A stretch of 64,000 bases of DNA. Source: UMGS1532 sp045542355. Lineage in GTDB: Bacteria; Bacillota; Clostridia; Oscillospirales; Acutalibacteraceae. The DNA lies in the NCBI GenBank assembly GCA_045542355.1, contig JAZQKX010000031.1:86968-150967 (forward strand), in the 5' to 3' direction. The notes under the pieces are model-generated. The model worked only from the letters and a program-made list of their open reading frames with translations. It made no database searches and had not been told where the DNA came from. Both the position numbers and the translations under genes were made by a program. This document shows, piece after piece, positions 1 to 7,781 of the stretch; the first letter of the stretch is position 1, and each line of letters opens with the position of its first letter.

Positions 1-300
1 CCTGTTACCAAGGCTTTTGTAGAGCAGATAAGAGGTGTTGACTGCTCAGGTGTTATAACTACGCTGGTCGAAAAACAGCTGATAGAGGAAAAGGGAAGAC
101 TTGAGCTCCCCGGCAGACCCCTGCTCTACGGTACCACAGATAATTTTATGCGTTGCTTCGGCATAACCGAGCTTTCGAAGTTGCCACCCTTACCTAAGGA
201 TGAGACAACCGACGAAAACAGCGCAGAACAAATTAGCATAAGTGACTATGAAGTAAAAGACGGGGAGGAAGAAGCTCCCCAGGAAAAGGACGAGGAATAA
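1..300 (+). CDS. scpB: Segregation and condensation protein B, C-terminal part
   Basis: The window opens inside this gene; only the last 99 residues are present. ScpB joins ScpA and SMC in the condensin-like complex that compacts and segregates chromosomes. The visible part holds the second winged-helix domain, with the family stretch GRPLLYGTTDNFMRCFGI near residues 38-55, followed by an acidic tail rich in Glu and Asp. The next gene starts directly after the stop codon. That scpB - DUF2953 - gerW - dacF - rluB order is common in Clostridia, which supports the call. The upstream half and start lie outside the window. Confidence 0.9.
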   Translation, partial: PVTKAFVEQIRGVDCSGVITTLVEKQLIEEKGRLELPGRPLLYGTTDNFMRCFGITELSKLPPLPKDETTDENSAEQISISDYEVKDGEEEAPQEKDEE

Positions 301-891
301 ATGCCCCTTATTTTATCCATCATAGGCATAGCGCTTTTCTGTTATATCCTTTTGCTTTGTCCCGTGGTTATCACAGCTGACCTTAACCGAGAACCTGAAT
401 TTTTTCTGAAATTTCTCTTTCTAAAATTCCGTCTGTATCCCCGCATGAAAAAAGAAAAGAAATCGAAAAAGCAGAAAGACCAAAAGAACAAAGCGGAAAC
501 AGAACGCAAAAAGCAAAACAAATCTAAGCCCAAGGGAATTTCCTATTATATTGACAAATACGGAGACATAATAAAGGCTGTGATTTCCGCTACCAAAAAG
601 CTTCTGGGACATATCACTATCGGTCGGCTGGATGTTTCGGTTACTGTTGGCGGTGAAGATGCGGCAACGGTGGCTGTGGAATACGGCGCGGTGTGCGCAG
701 TGGTCTATCCGATATGCAGTATGATAGAAAGCAATGTGGACGTAAAAGAAAGTAGCATAAGTATAAAACCCGATTTCGATGCCAAAACTTCAAGCGGGAC
801 TTTATATGTAGATGTGCGTATAAAAGCTTTTCATGTTTTGGCGACTGTATTTGGACTTACTTATCGGTTAATTCAATTTTTAAATAATTAA
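301..891 (+). CDS. DUF2953 family membrane protein
   Basis: A 196-residue protein of the DUF2953 type, function unknown. A hydrophobic N-terminal segment (residues about 2-25) should anchor it in the membrane. A Lys/Glu-rich charged stretch (about 45-80) follows, then a beta-rich domain with a GRLDVSVTVGGEDAA motif typical of the family. The ATG abuts the scpB stop codon, so the two are probably cotranscribed and translationally coupled. In Clostridia this family usually sits just before gerW, as here. Identity rests on sequence feel and context; no catalytic residues can be pointed to. Confidence 0.75.
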   Translation: MPLILSIIGIALFCYILLLCPVVITADLNREPEFFLKFLFLKFRLYPRMKKEKKSKKQKDQKNKAETERKKQNKSKPKGISYYIDKYGDIIKAVISATKKLLGHITIGRLDVSVTVGGEDAATVAVEYGAVCAVVYPICSMIESNVDVKESSISIKPDFDAKTSSGTLYVDVRIKAFHVLATVFGLTYRLIQFLNN

Positions 892-909
892 ACTCAAGAG
901 GTGTTAAAT

Positions 910-1296
910 ATGAGTGAGAATAATATCCGAGGAATCATGGACACAACCATAGATAAAATCAGAACAATGGTTGATGCCGACACAATTATCGGCGACCCCA
1001 TAGTACACGGTGAGGTTACAATACTCCCTGTTTCCAAGGTTTCTTTCGGACTTGCCACCGGCGGCTCCGATTTCGCTGGAAAGGGTAATACCCCCTTGTT
1101 CGGTGGCGGTGGTGGAGCAGGCGTCTCAATAACCCCAGTTGCATTCATTGTTATAAAGGGCAGCGATGTGAAAATGCTCCAGATTTATAAGGATGAATCT
1201 GCAACAAATAAGGCTATTGGAATGTTGCCTGAGCTCTTCGACAAAATTTCAACCCTTTTCAAGAAAAAGGAAGAAATAGACATAGATATTCAGTAA
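910..1296 (+). CDS. GerW family sporulation protein (YtfJ)
   Basis: A 128-residue protein of the GerW/YtfJ family, which in Bacillus subtilis is made during sporulation and needed for normal spore germination. The family signature is visible: an N-terminal segment with TMVDADTIIGDPI, then a glycine-rich stretch (FGGGGGAGVSITPVAFIVI) in the middle. The ATG at 910 is preferred over an upstream in-frame GTG at 901, because AGAGGTG lies 7 bases before the ATG and overlaps the GTG. It follows the DUF2953 gene closely and precedes a D,D-carboxypeptidase, the usual clostridial order. Its presence implies a spore-forming lineage. Confidence 0.88.
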   Translation: MSENNIRGIMDTTIDKIRTMVDADTIIGDPIVHGEVTILPVSKVSFGLATGGSDFAGKGNTPLFGGGGGAGVSITPVAFIVIKGSDVKMLQIYKDESATNKAIGMLPELFDKISTLFKKKEEIDIDIQ

Positions 1297-1353
1297 TTCA
1301 TTTTAATCCTCACTCTTTCATATACTTTTATGTATTGAAAAGGGTGTGGTGAA

Positions 1354-2478
1354 ATGAAAAAGTATATTGCGTGGATTTTGGCTGTGTGTCTTATTTTTCC
1401 CTTTGTGCCCAAGGCTGAGGCTTTGGACATTTCCGCCAAGGCTGCTATAGTTGTAAATGCCGCAACAGGGGAGATTATTTATTCAGAAAACGCTGACCTC
1501 AAGCTTCCCATGGCAAGTACTACCAAAATAATGACAGCGCTTCTGCTTTGCGAAAATGCAGACCTTGATGAGGTGGTTACCACAACCAAGGAAATGGTCA
1601 CGGTGGAGGGCTCATCGATGGGGCTTTTAGAGGGGGATAAGGTTTCCTATAAAGCCTTACTCTATGGCATGATGTTGCCCTCGGGCAACGACGCCGCCAC
1701 AACAACCGCCATCGCTTTGGGCGGGAGTCTTGAGGAATTCGCCCTCTTAATGAATAAAAAAGCCCGAGAACTTTCCATGGATAATACCAATTTTGTAACC
1801 CCCTCGGGACTTGATGCAGAAAATCATTATTCAACCGCCGAGGATATGGCGAAGTTGGCAGTTTATGCCATGAAAAATCCTATATTTCGCGAGGCTGTCG
1901 GTACCAAAAGCATTGAGGTGGAATACGGAAATCCACCTTACCCCAGACAGCTTAGCGGACACAATAAAATTCTTGATATATACGACGGTGGAATTGGTAT
2001 CAAAACAGGCTACACTTCCAAGTCGGGCAAGTGCCTGGTGTCAGCGGCGAGTCGTAACGGTGTTGAGGTTATAGCCGTTACCCTGGGCGACAGCAACACC
2101 TGGAGCCACCACACAGAACTGCTGAATTTCGGGTTTTCCAATATTAACAGCGTAACCTATTCTCTGCCTGAAAGCGGGGAAAGGCTGCTGGTGATTTCGG
2201 GCAAAACTTCAACGGCGAGGCTCACCTGTGAGGACTTTACCATAGGGCTTACTCCCGACGAGCAGGAGCGGGTAGAATATAAAATAACCCTCCCTGAATT
2301 CTGCTTTGCCCCCTTAAAAAAGGGAGAAATGGTGGGGAAAATCGATTATTATATCGACGGCAAACTGCTTGAAAGCCTACCATTAACTTTGGCAGAATCC
2401 GTGCCCTGTGACGATATACCACAGCCGAATTTTTTAGACACATTTGTATTTAACATAAAATCTCTATTAATTAACTAA
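1354..2478 (+). CDS. dacF: D-alanyl-D-alanine carboxypeptidase (DacF type, peptidase S11)
   Basis: A 374-residue low-molecular-weight penicillin-binding protein that trims the terminal D-Ala from peptidoglycan stem peptides outside the membrane. A signal peptide occupies residues 1-23, ending PKAEA. The three active-site motifs are complete: S55-T-T-K58 with the nucleophilic Ser, S110-G-N112 and K217-T-G219. The C-terminal beta-rich PBP5-like domain follows from about residue 260. The last 20 residues are hydrophobic and may be a weak membrane anchor. Position after gerW and before rluB fits DacF, a sporulation-linked enzyme in Bacillus, though the paralogue assignment (dacF versus dacB) is an inference. 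Confidence 0.88.
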   Translation: MKKYIAWILAVCLIFPFVPKAEALDISAKAAIVVNAATGEIIYSENADLKLPMASTTKIMTALLLCENADLDEVVTTTKEMVTVEGSSMGLLEGDKVSYKALLYGMMLPSGNDAATTTAIALGGSLEEFALLMNKKARELSMDNTNFVTPSGLDAENHYSTAEDMAKLAVYAMKNPIFREAVGTKSIEVEYGNPPYPRQLSGHNKILDIYDGGIGIKTGYTSKSGKCLVSAASRNGVEVIAVTLGDSNTWSHHTELLNFGFSNINSVTYSLPESGERLLVISGKTSTARLTCEDFTIGLTPDEQERVEYKITLPEFCFAPLKKGEMVGKIDYYIDGKLLESLPLTLAESVPCDDIPQPNFLDTFVFNIKSLLIN

Positions 2479-2499
2479 ATACCCTTTGAGGAGTTTAAC

Positions 2500-3243
2500 A
2501 TGAAGGATAATAAAATCAGATTACAGAAGTTTTTATCTCAGGCAGGTGTGGCTTCCCGCCGTGCCGCAGAGGATATGATAGCGGCAGGTCGCGTTAAGGT
2601 GAACGGCAGACGCGCCGAAATAGGGGATAAGGTAGACCCAATAAGAGATAAAATAATGGTGGGGGGCAAACGAGTGCTGAACACCTCCAAAAGAATGTAT
2701 ATTATGCTCAATAAACCCCGTGGTTATGTTACAACCATGAGTGATGAGCAGGGGAGAAAATGTGTTGCTGAGCTAGTTGCAGACGCTCCCGAAAGGCTGT
2801 TCCCCGTGGGCAGACTCGACCGAGACTCCGAGGGACTTCTGCTTATGACCAACGACGGTGACTTTGCCAACACCCTGACCCACCCTTCCCGCCATGTAAC
2901 TAAGAGCTATCGCGTAACTGTAAGAGAAACCGTTACCGCCGAAATGATAGACACTTTATGCACAGGTGTGGATTTAGACGGCAGAAAAACTTTACCCGCC
3001 GATGTACATATAATCGACAGGGGTGAAAACAGGACTGTGCTTCAGTTTGTGATAACCGAGGGCAGAAATCGTCAGATTCGCCGTATGTGTGAAACCCAGG
3101 GATTGACAGTTATTCGACTTAAAAGGGTTGAGATTGCAGGTGTTAAATTAGGTATGCTTCCTGTTGGTAAGTGGCGCGACCTTAATGAGAAAGAAATGAA
3201 ACACCTTACTAATATTTCCGTGAATAAACCTAAGGAGCAGTAA
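2500..3243 (+). CDS. rluB: 23S rRNA pseudouridine synthase RluB-like
   Basis: A 247-residue RsuA/RluB-family enzyme that isomerises a specific uridine in 23S rRNA to pseudouridine. An N-terminal S4 RNA-binding domain (residues about 6-65, opening RLQKFLSQAGVASRR) precedes the catalytic domain. The motif GRLDRDSEGLLL (104-115) contains the catalytic Asp107. The family motif EGRNRQIRRMCE is present near residue 190. A gap of 21 bases with a GAGG ribosome site separates it from dacF. The gene downstream starts 1 base after its stop, so all are probably one transcript. RsuA-like paralogues cannot be fully excluded. Confidence 0.9.
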   Translation: MKDNKIRLQKFLSQAGVASRRAAEDMIAAGRVKVNGRRAEIGDKVDPIRDKIMVGGKRVLNTSKRMYIMLNKPRGYVTTMSDEQGRKCVAELVADAPERLFPVGRLDRDSEGLLLMTNDGDFANTLTHPSRHVTKSYRVTVRETVTAEMIDTLCTGVDLDGRKTLPADVHIIDRGENRTVLQFVITEGRNRQIRRMCETQGLTVIRLKRVEIAGVKLGMLPVGKWRDLNEKEMKHLTNISVNKPKEQ

Positions 3244-3244
3244 A

Positions 3245-3613
3245 ATGGTAGAAGTAAAAGAATTTTCTGCCGACAAAACCATGGAACTTTATGGCAAATA
3301 CGGCATTTCTTATTTCGAAGATATATCTAAAGCTATTGGAGCTTTTGATAATGAAAAGGTGCTTGGCACCTGCCTTTACGATATAACAGACACTGTTGTT
3401 ACGGTGAGACTTATTAACCCTGACGCGGATTTAACAATGGCAGACAGTATGCTTCGTTCTGCCTTATTCATAGCCGCCAACCGCGGAATTATGGAAGCGT
3501 GTTTTACTGAGCCCGTCACTGCAAAACTTATAAAGCGTCTGGGATTTCTTGGAAATCAAGAAAGAAAGGCTATAGATATAACAAATCTTTTCAACCCATG
3601 CGGTTGCAAATAA
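3245..3613 (+). CDS. Small protein of unknown function, possible degenerate acetyltransferase fold
   Basis: A 122-residue protein that I do not recognise. It begins one base after the rluB stop, so it is probably translated by coupling. The middle (IGAFDNEKVLGTCLYDIT) and the later part (MLRSALFIAANRGIMEA, then IKRLGFLGNQE) have the rhythm of an N-acetyltransferase core. It is shorter than most GNAT enzymes, and no acetyl-CoA-binding Q/RxxGxG/A loop is visible. It ends with a Cys-Gly-Cys-Lys tail. A terminator lies about 115 bases downstream, so this is the last gene of the transcript. The function is not assigned. Confidence 0.6.
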   Translation: MVEVKEFSADKTMELYGKYGISYFEDISKAIGAFDNEKVLGTCLYDITDTVVTVRLINPDADLTMADSMLRSALFIAANRGIMEACFTEPVTAKLIKRLGFLGNQERKAIDITNLFNPCGCK

Positions 3614-3625
3614 AAGTGAGTGTTA

Positions 3626-3652
3626 GCGAGACTTCTTATAAAGGAGTCTCGC
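3626..3652 (+). other. Hairpin without T-run, 3' of the rluB operon
   Basis: A 10-bp stem (GCGAGACTTC with GGAGTCTCGC, one G-U pair) and a 7-base loop. No T-run follows, so it is not a classical terminator. It may protect the mRNA 3' end before the stronger terminator 75 bases further on. Confidence 0.45.
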
Positions 3653-3729
3653 AGGTTTATTCGCTAAAGTTGTAATATAACTTAAAGCGCTAACTCTTTA
3701 CTCGCTATTACTTACAAATTATTTATCAA

Positions 3730-3767
3730 CAGCATAGGGTACAAAAAGTATCCTGTGCTGTGTTTTT
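3730..3767 (+). terminator. Rho-independent terminator of the rluB operon
   Basis: A 13-bp stem (CAGCATAGGGTAC with GTATCCTGTGCTG, G-U pairs allowed) closes an AAAAA loop and is followed by TGTTTTT. It separates the scpB-rluB transcript from the carboxyltransferase operon. The rest of the 336-base gap at 3614-3949 holds only the hairpin before it and the promoter after it. Confidence 0.8.
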
Positions 3768-3861
3768 ACATAAAAATATTGTACAAAATAAAAAAGAATG
3801 AGTAGCAGAAATCAAAGGGTTTTACTCGCAAGTAAAAACTTTAAAAACTGCAAATAATATC

Positions 3862-3890
3862 TTGCTATTTGGTGGAAATTGGTATATAAT
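3862..3890 (+). promoter_or_regulatory. Sigma-A-type promoter of the carboxyltransferase operon
   Basis: TTGCTA, a 17-base spacer, then a perfect TATAAT. It stands 60 bases before the ATG at 3950 and just after the preceding terminator, so it most likely drives the three carboxyltransferase genes. Confidence 0.7.
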
Positions 3891-3949
3891 ATACTTTGAA
3901 TTGTAATGTACGTATTACTACTATGTATTTTATGAACGGAGGAATATAT

Positions 3950-5329
3950 ATGAATTTTGAACTCGGGCAGAAAATGCTGGAGGAAAAGGTTGCGGCATTA
4001 AACACCGACGCGGTAAAACAGCTTACAGAATTGTTTGACGACGGCAGCTTTACCGAACTCGATAAATTCTTGAAAAATGGTGAGAACAATTGTGATGTTA
4101 TCACCGCATACGGCAATGTGGACGGAGTACTCACCTTTGCTTTTGCTGAGGTTAAGGGTGCTAACGGTGCAATGGGTAAGGCTCTTGCATCAAAAATCAA
4201 AAAGGTTTATGCAATGGCAGAAAAGGTAGGAGCCCCTGTAATCGGCATCTACAATAGCGATGGCGCTCATATAGATGAGGGCATTGATGCCATGGAAGCC
4301 TACGGTGAGCTTATGGCATATACCGCCTCTCTTTCGGGTGTTGTTCCTCAGATTTCGGTTGTTGTTGGTGACTGTATCGGCTCTGCCGCAGTTCTTGCCG
4401 CTATGTCGGATGTTGTAATAATGGTGGAGGGCGCAGAGATGTATGTAACCGCTGGATCCATTCTTGGGGACAGTAAGGTTGGCGGAACAGCTCTTGCCGC
4501 AGAAAACGGAACTGCCGCTTATATTGCAAAGGATGAGGCTGATGCCTTCGTAAAGGTTGCAGAGCTTATTTCCTATCTCCCTCAAAACAACCTTTCAGAT
4601 CCTCTTTATTCTGAATATATTCCCGCTTCAGGCACAGTTAACAGCACCGAGCCCTACGAGGTAATAGGTGCAGTTACCGATGCTGATAGTTTCTGTGAAC
4701 TTTATCCAGAACATGCAAAGTGCGCCATAGTAGGTTTCGCAAGAATCAATGGCTCAGGCGTTGGCTTGGTTGCTACCAACACCGAGGGTGGTAAACTTTG
4801 CGCTAAGGGCACCAAGAAGATTGCAAGATTTGTTCGCTTCTGTGATGCTTTCTCGATTCCAGTTGTAACTCTGGTAGATTCTGTTGGAATCCTCGGTAAT
4901 CTTGAGGACGAGCTTTCAGGTGGTGTTAAGTGCGCCGCTCAGCTCACCCAAGCTTATGCCGAAGCCACCACAGCTAAAATTACAGTCATCACCGGTGCCG
5001 CCTGTGGTGCCGCATATATAGCTCTTGCCAGTAAGGCGGCTGGTATCGACAGCGTGTTTGCTTGGTCCACCGCTTATGTATCAGCACTGGAGCCCAAGAC
5101 CGCTGTTGAATTCCTTAAGAAAGAAGAACTTAAGGAATTTACCCGTGACGAGCTAATGGCCAAATACTGTGAGGATGAAGTTTCCGCTTTTGCCGCCGCA
5201 GAAAAGGGCTTTGTTGAGGATGTTATCACACCTCTCGAGACTGCTCCCAAACTCGCGATGGCGCTGGATATGTTAAGTTCAAAGCGCATTTCTACATTAA
5301 ACAAGAAACATTCTAATATTCAACTTTAA
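3950..5329 (+). CDS. Biotin-dependent carboxyltransferase, MmdA/PccB (12S-like) subunit
   Basis: A 459-residue carboxyl transferase domain protein with two crotonase-like halves. It moves a carboxyl group between biotin on a carrier protein and an acyl-CoA. N-half motifs include GANGAMGKALASKI and GDCIGSAAVLAAMSD; the C-half carries VGLVATNTEGGKL and ITGAACGAAYIALASK, which build the oxyanion holes. The ATG at 3950 follows GGAGG by 6 bases and is preferred over an upstream TTG that has no ribosome site. It is shorter than typical 12S or MmdA subunits (about 500-520 residues). The next two genes encode the carrier and a pyruvate-type carboxyltransferase, so a transcarboxylase-like complex is plausible. 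The acyl-CoA substrate cannot be told from sequence. Confidence 0.82.
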   Translation: MNFELGQKMLEEKVAALNTDAVKQLTELFDDGSFTELDKFLKNGENNCDVITAYGNVDGVLTFAFAEVKGANGAMGKALASKIKKVYAMAEKVGAPVIGIYNSDGAHIDEGIDAMEAYGELMAYTASLSGVVPQISVVVGDCIGSAAVLAAMSDVVIMVEGAEMYVTAGSILGDSKVGGTALAAENGTAAYIAKDEADAFVKVAELISYLPQNNLSDPLYSEYIPASGTVNSTEPYEVIGAVTDADSFCELYPEHAKCAIVGFARINGSGVGLVATNTEGGKLCAKGTKKIARFVRFCDAFSIPVVTLVDSVGILGNLEDELSGGVKCAAQLTQAYAEATTAKITVITGAACGAAYIALASKAAGIDSVFAWSTAYVSALEPKTAVEFLKKEELKEFTRDELMAKYCEDEVSAFAAAEKGFVEDVITPLETAPKLAMALDMLSSKRISTLNKKHSNIQL

Positions 5330-5352
5330 TTCATATTTTGGAGGAATAAAAA

Positions 5353-5745
5353 ATGAAACAGCTTAAAATAACCGTAAACGGAAAAGCATACGATGTTACT
5401 GTTGAGGAAATGGGCGGAGCTTCTGCACCCGTTGCCGCTCCAACTCCTACAGCTGCACCTGTAGCCGCAGCTCCTGCACCTGCTGCCACACCCGCACCCG
5501 CCGTTGCTCCTGCACCCGCTACCGCAGGTGAGGGTACGCCTATAAATGCACCTATGAACGGTAATATTCTTGATGTTAGAGTAACCCCGGGACAGGGTGT
5601 TAAAACCGGTGACGTTCTCGTAATTCTCGAAGCTATGAAGATGGAAAACGAAATCGTAGCTCCCGCTGATGGAATCATCACTGCAGTTATGGTAAACAAG
5701 GGTGAAACCGTTGATACAGGTAAGACACTTGTAACAATTAAATAA
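5353..5745 (+). CDS. Biotin carboxyl carrier protein (biotin/lipoyl attachment domain)
   Basis: A 130-residue carrier that ferries CO2 on covalently bound biotin between the two neighbouring carboxyltransferases. The C-terminal biotinyl domain carries the EAMKMENEI motif, with Lys96 as the biotinylation site. An N-terminal beta segment (1-20) is joined to it by an Ala/Pro linker (about 24-58), typical of decarboxylase gamma and transcarboxylase 1.3S carriers. The linker is made of repetitive GCT/CCT-type codons and is likely flexible. It sits 23 bases after the 12S-like gene with a GGAGG site. Confidence 0.9.
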   Translation: MKQLKITVNGKAYDVTVEEMGGASAPVAAPTPTAAPVAAAPAPAATPAPAVAPAPATAGEGTPINAPMNGNILDVRVTPGQGVKTGDVLVILEAMKMENEIVAPADGIITAVMVNKGETVDTGKTLVTIK

Positions 5746-5787
5746 TCAGTCTTAAGTGTTTATTTTTAGAAAGAGGTGCTATGAATA

Positions 5788-7185
5788 GTGAAAAAAATCG
5801 GTATTACCGAAACTATACTTCGTGACGCCCATCAGTCTTTGATTGCAACACGAATGACAACCGAAGAAATGCTCCCAATGTTGGAGGATTTAGATAAAAT
5901 AGGTTTCCACTCCCTTGAGTGTTGGGGTGGCGCAACCTACGACTCTTGTCTCCGTTTTTTAAGCGAGGACCCATGGGAGAGACTTCGCATAATCCGCGAT
6001 AAGTGTCCCAACACAAAACTCCAGATGCTTTTCCGCGGTCAGAATATGCTGGGTTATCGCCACTATGCCGACGATGTTGTTGAATACTTGGTGCAGAAAT
6101 CCGTTGCAAATGGCATTGATATCATTCGTATATTCGATGCATTGAACGATTTTAAGAATCTCACCACCGCCATCAAGGCGGCTCAGAAGGAAAAGGCTCA
6201 TGTGCAGGCTGCTATTTCCTATACCACAGGTGATGTATTCACTTTGGAATACTACACAAAGTATGCAAAACAGCTTGAAGAAGCAGGTGCCGATTCCATC
6301 TGCATTAAGGATATGGCAGCTCTTCTTACACCTTACTACACCTACGACCTTGTTAAGGCAATCAAAGAAACCGTTAAGATTCCTGTGCAGGTTCACTCTC
6401 ACTACACCTCAGGTCTCGGCTCTATGGTGCTGATGAAGGCTGTTGAGGCAGGTGCAGATATTGTTGATACGGCAATGTCTCCTCTGGCAAACGGTACATC
6501 ACATCCCGCTACCGAATCCATGGTTGCTGCTTGGGCGGGTACCGAATACGACACAGGTCTTGATTTAGAGGCTCTTGACCATATTGCTAAGTATGTAGAT
6601 ACACTTCGCGCAAAGTATATTGCAGACGGTCTTCTCGATCCTAAAATGCTTAGATCTGATGCTAAGGCACTTATCTATCAGGTGCCGGGCGGTATGCTTT
6701 CCAATCTGCTTTCTCAGCTTAAACAGGCAGGTAAAGAAGACCAGCTTAACGAAGTTCTTCTTGAAGTGCCAAGAGTTCGTGCAGACTGCGGTAATCCTCC
6801 TCTCGTTACTCCCACCTCCCAAATTGTTGGAACACAGGCGGTGTTTAATGTAATCGGCGGTGAGAGATACAAGATGGTAACCAAGGAATTCAAGGGAATT
6901 GTCCGCGGTGAATACGGCACAACACCAACCGAGATTGACCCTGAGTTCAGAAAGAAGATTATCGGCGACGAACAGCCTATCGACTGCCGTCCCGCCGACC
7001 TTATCGAGCCTGAGCTTGATAAGCTTCGCGAGGAGTGTAAGCAGTGGAGCGAACAGGAGGAGGACGTATTGTCCTACGCTCAGTTCGGGCAGGTTGCCGT
7101 TAAGTTCTTCGAACAGCGTAACAATGCCAAATATGGCGTAGACGGTGCCCACGCTGACAAGGATAACGCTGTTCATCCCCTTTAA
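5788..7185 (+). CDS. Oxaloacetate decarboxylase alpha / pyruvate carboxyltransferase (5S-like) subunit
   Basis: A 465-residue TIM-barrel carboxyltransferase of the OadA/PycB family, which exchanges carboxyl groups between biotin and pyruvate or oxaloacetate. The signature TETILRDAHQSLIATRM (residues 7-23) begins the HMGL-like barrel. The metal and biotin-site motifs SICIKDMAALL and VQVHSHYTSG follow, then the conserved-carboxylase domain from about residue 300. No biotinyl domain is fused at the C terminus; the carrier is the separate upstream gene. The start is GTG 5788, because an earlier ATG at 5781 is out of frame and ends after 14 codons. No membrane beta subunit follows, which argues against a sodium-pumping decarboxylase at this locus. 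Confidence 0.87.
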   Translation: MKKIGITETILRDAHQSLIATRMTTEEMLPMLEDLDKIGFHSLECWGGATYDSCLRFLSEDPWERLRIIRDKCPNTKLQMLFRGQNMLGYRHYADDVVEYLVQKSVANGIDIIRIFDALNDFKNLTTAIKAAQKEKAHVQAAISYTTGDVFTLEYYTKYAKQLEEAGADSICIKDMAALLTPYYTYDLVKAIKETVKIPVQVHSHYTSGLGSMVLMKAVEAGADIVDTAMSPLANGTSHPATESMVAAWAGTEYDTGLDLEALDHIAKYVDTLRAKYIADGLLDPKMLRSDAKALIYQVPGGMLSNLLSQLKQAGKEDQLNEVLLEVPRVRADCGNPPLVTPTSQIVGTQAVFNVIGGERYKMVTKEFKGIVRGEYGTTPTEIDPEFRKKIIGDEQPIDCRPADLIEPELDKLREECKQWSEQEEDVLSYAQFGQVAVKFFEQRNNAKYGVDGAHADKDNAVHPL

Positions 7186-7194
7186 AATTTACTA

Positions 7195-7223
7195 TTGCTT
7201 TTTTAGAAAAAGTGTGGTATATA
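7195..7223 (+). promoter_or_regulatory. Probable secG promoter
   Basis: TTGCTT, a 17-base spacer and TATATA, 39 bases before the secG ATG. The sequence is AT-rich, so this is a moderate call. Confidence 0.5.
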
Positions 7224-7261
7224 TAAATATGTTATCTAAAATTTTTCGGAGGTAAATCAAC

Positions 7262-7516
7262 ATGGCTCAGGTTTGGCAATATGTTATCGGCTCCTTAATA
7301 CTTCTGATTTCCATTGTTATTATTCTGGTTGTTCTTCTCCAGCAGGGTAGACGTCAGGGTATTAACGGCGCAATTTCAGGCGGTGCCGACACATTCCTTT
7401 CTAAAAACAAGGCCCGTACTGTAGATGCTATTTTAGAGCGCACCACTAAGTATTTTGCTTTGGCGTTCTTCGTATTAGCTCTCGCAGCAGATGTAGTTGC
7501 TATTGTTTTTAAGTAA
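7262..7516 (+). CDS. secG: Preprotein translocase subunit SecG
   Basis: An 84-residue SecG, the small stimulating subunit of the SecYEG protein-export channel. Two transmembrane helices (about 6-25 and 62-82) flank a cytoplasmic loop. The loop holds the family motif LQQGRRQGINGAISGGAD, followed by TFLSKNKART. CGGAGG lies 10 bases before the ATG. It stands alone between a probable promoter and a terminator; SecY is encoded separately in the spc operon at 20936. Confidence 0.92.
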   Translation: MAQVWQYVIGSLILLISIVIILVVLLQQGRRQGINGAISGGADTFLSKNKARTVDAILERTTKYFALAFFVLALAADVVAIVFK

Positions 7517-7528
7517 TTAATTAAAAGC

Positions 7529-7560
7529 TTAAGCACCCTTTTTTACAGGGTGCTTAAAAT
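7529..7560 (+). terminator. secG terminator
   Basis: An 11-bp stem (TTAAGCACCCT with AGGGTGCTTAA) starts 13 bases after the secG stop; the loop is TTTTTAC. The run AATTTT that follows is short. Confidence 0.65.
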
Positions 7561-7562
7561 TT

Positions 7563-7685
7563 TAGCAGAGAACACCAAAACTGCGCGAATTCGTAAAGAG
7601 TATGAATGATGGCATAACCAAGGCTTGTGACAGCTACAGGATATCCCAGGAACAAAAACTTTTCTTAAAATCTTTAAAACTCTAA
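7563..7685 (+). pseudogene. Possible gene remnant or very small ORF before a terminator
   Basis: An open frame of 39 codons from just after TAG 7563 to TAA 7683, with one ATG at 7602 (27 codons). The residues are strongly protein-like and charged (PKLREFVKSMNDGITKACDS, ending FLKSLKL). The stop lies 3 bases before a strong terminator stem. No ribosome site precedes the ATG, and the secG terminator separates it from any promoter. I read it as the leftover 3' end of a lost gene, with low confidence. A short real peptide is the alternative. Confidence 0.25.
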
Positions 7686-7687
7686 AA

Positions 7688-7722
7688 AACAAGGCAGTTG
7701 ATAATCGAACTGCCTTGTTTTT
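7688..7722. terminator. Bidirectional terminator
   Basis: A perfect 12-bp stem (AACAAGGCAGTT with AACTGCCTTGTT), flanked by an A-run on the left and a T-run on the right. It can stop transcripts from both sides. On the minus strand it closes the lipoprotein gene. Confidence 0.8.
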
Positions 7723-7781
7723 AATAAGCATTAGTTTTCTGTTGTAACGTCATCGGTTGGACCTAGCTTTTCATCGTTCAA

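Noticed and set aside
7186..7261. A membrane-embedded decarboxylase beta subunit following the carboxyltransferase genes
   Set aside because: Only a short promoter region and secG follow; no such gene is present.
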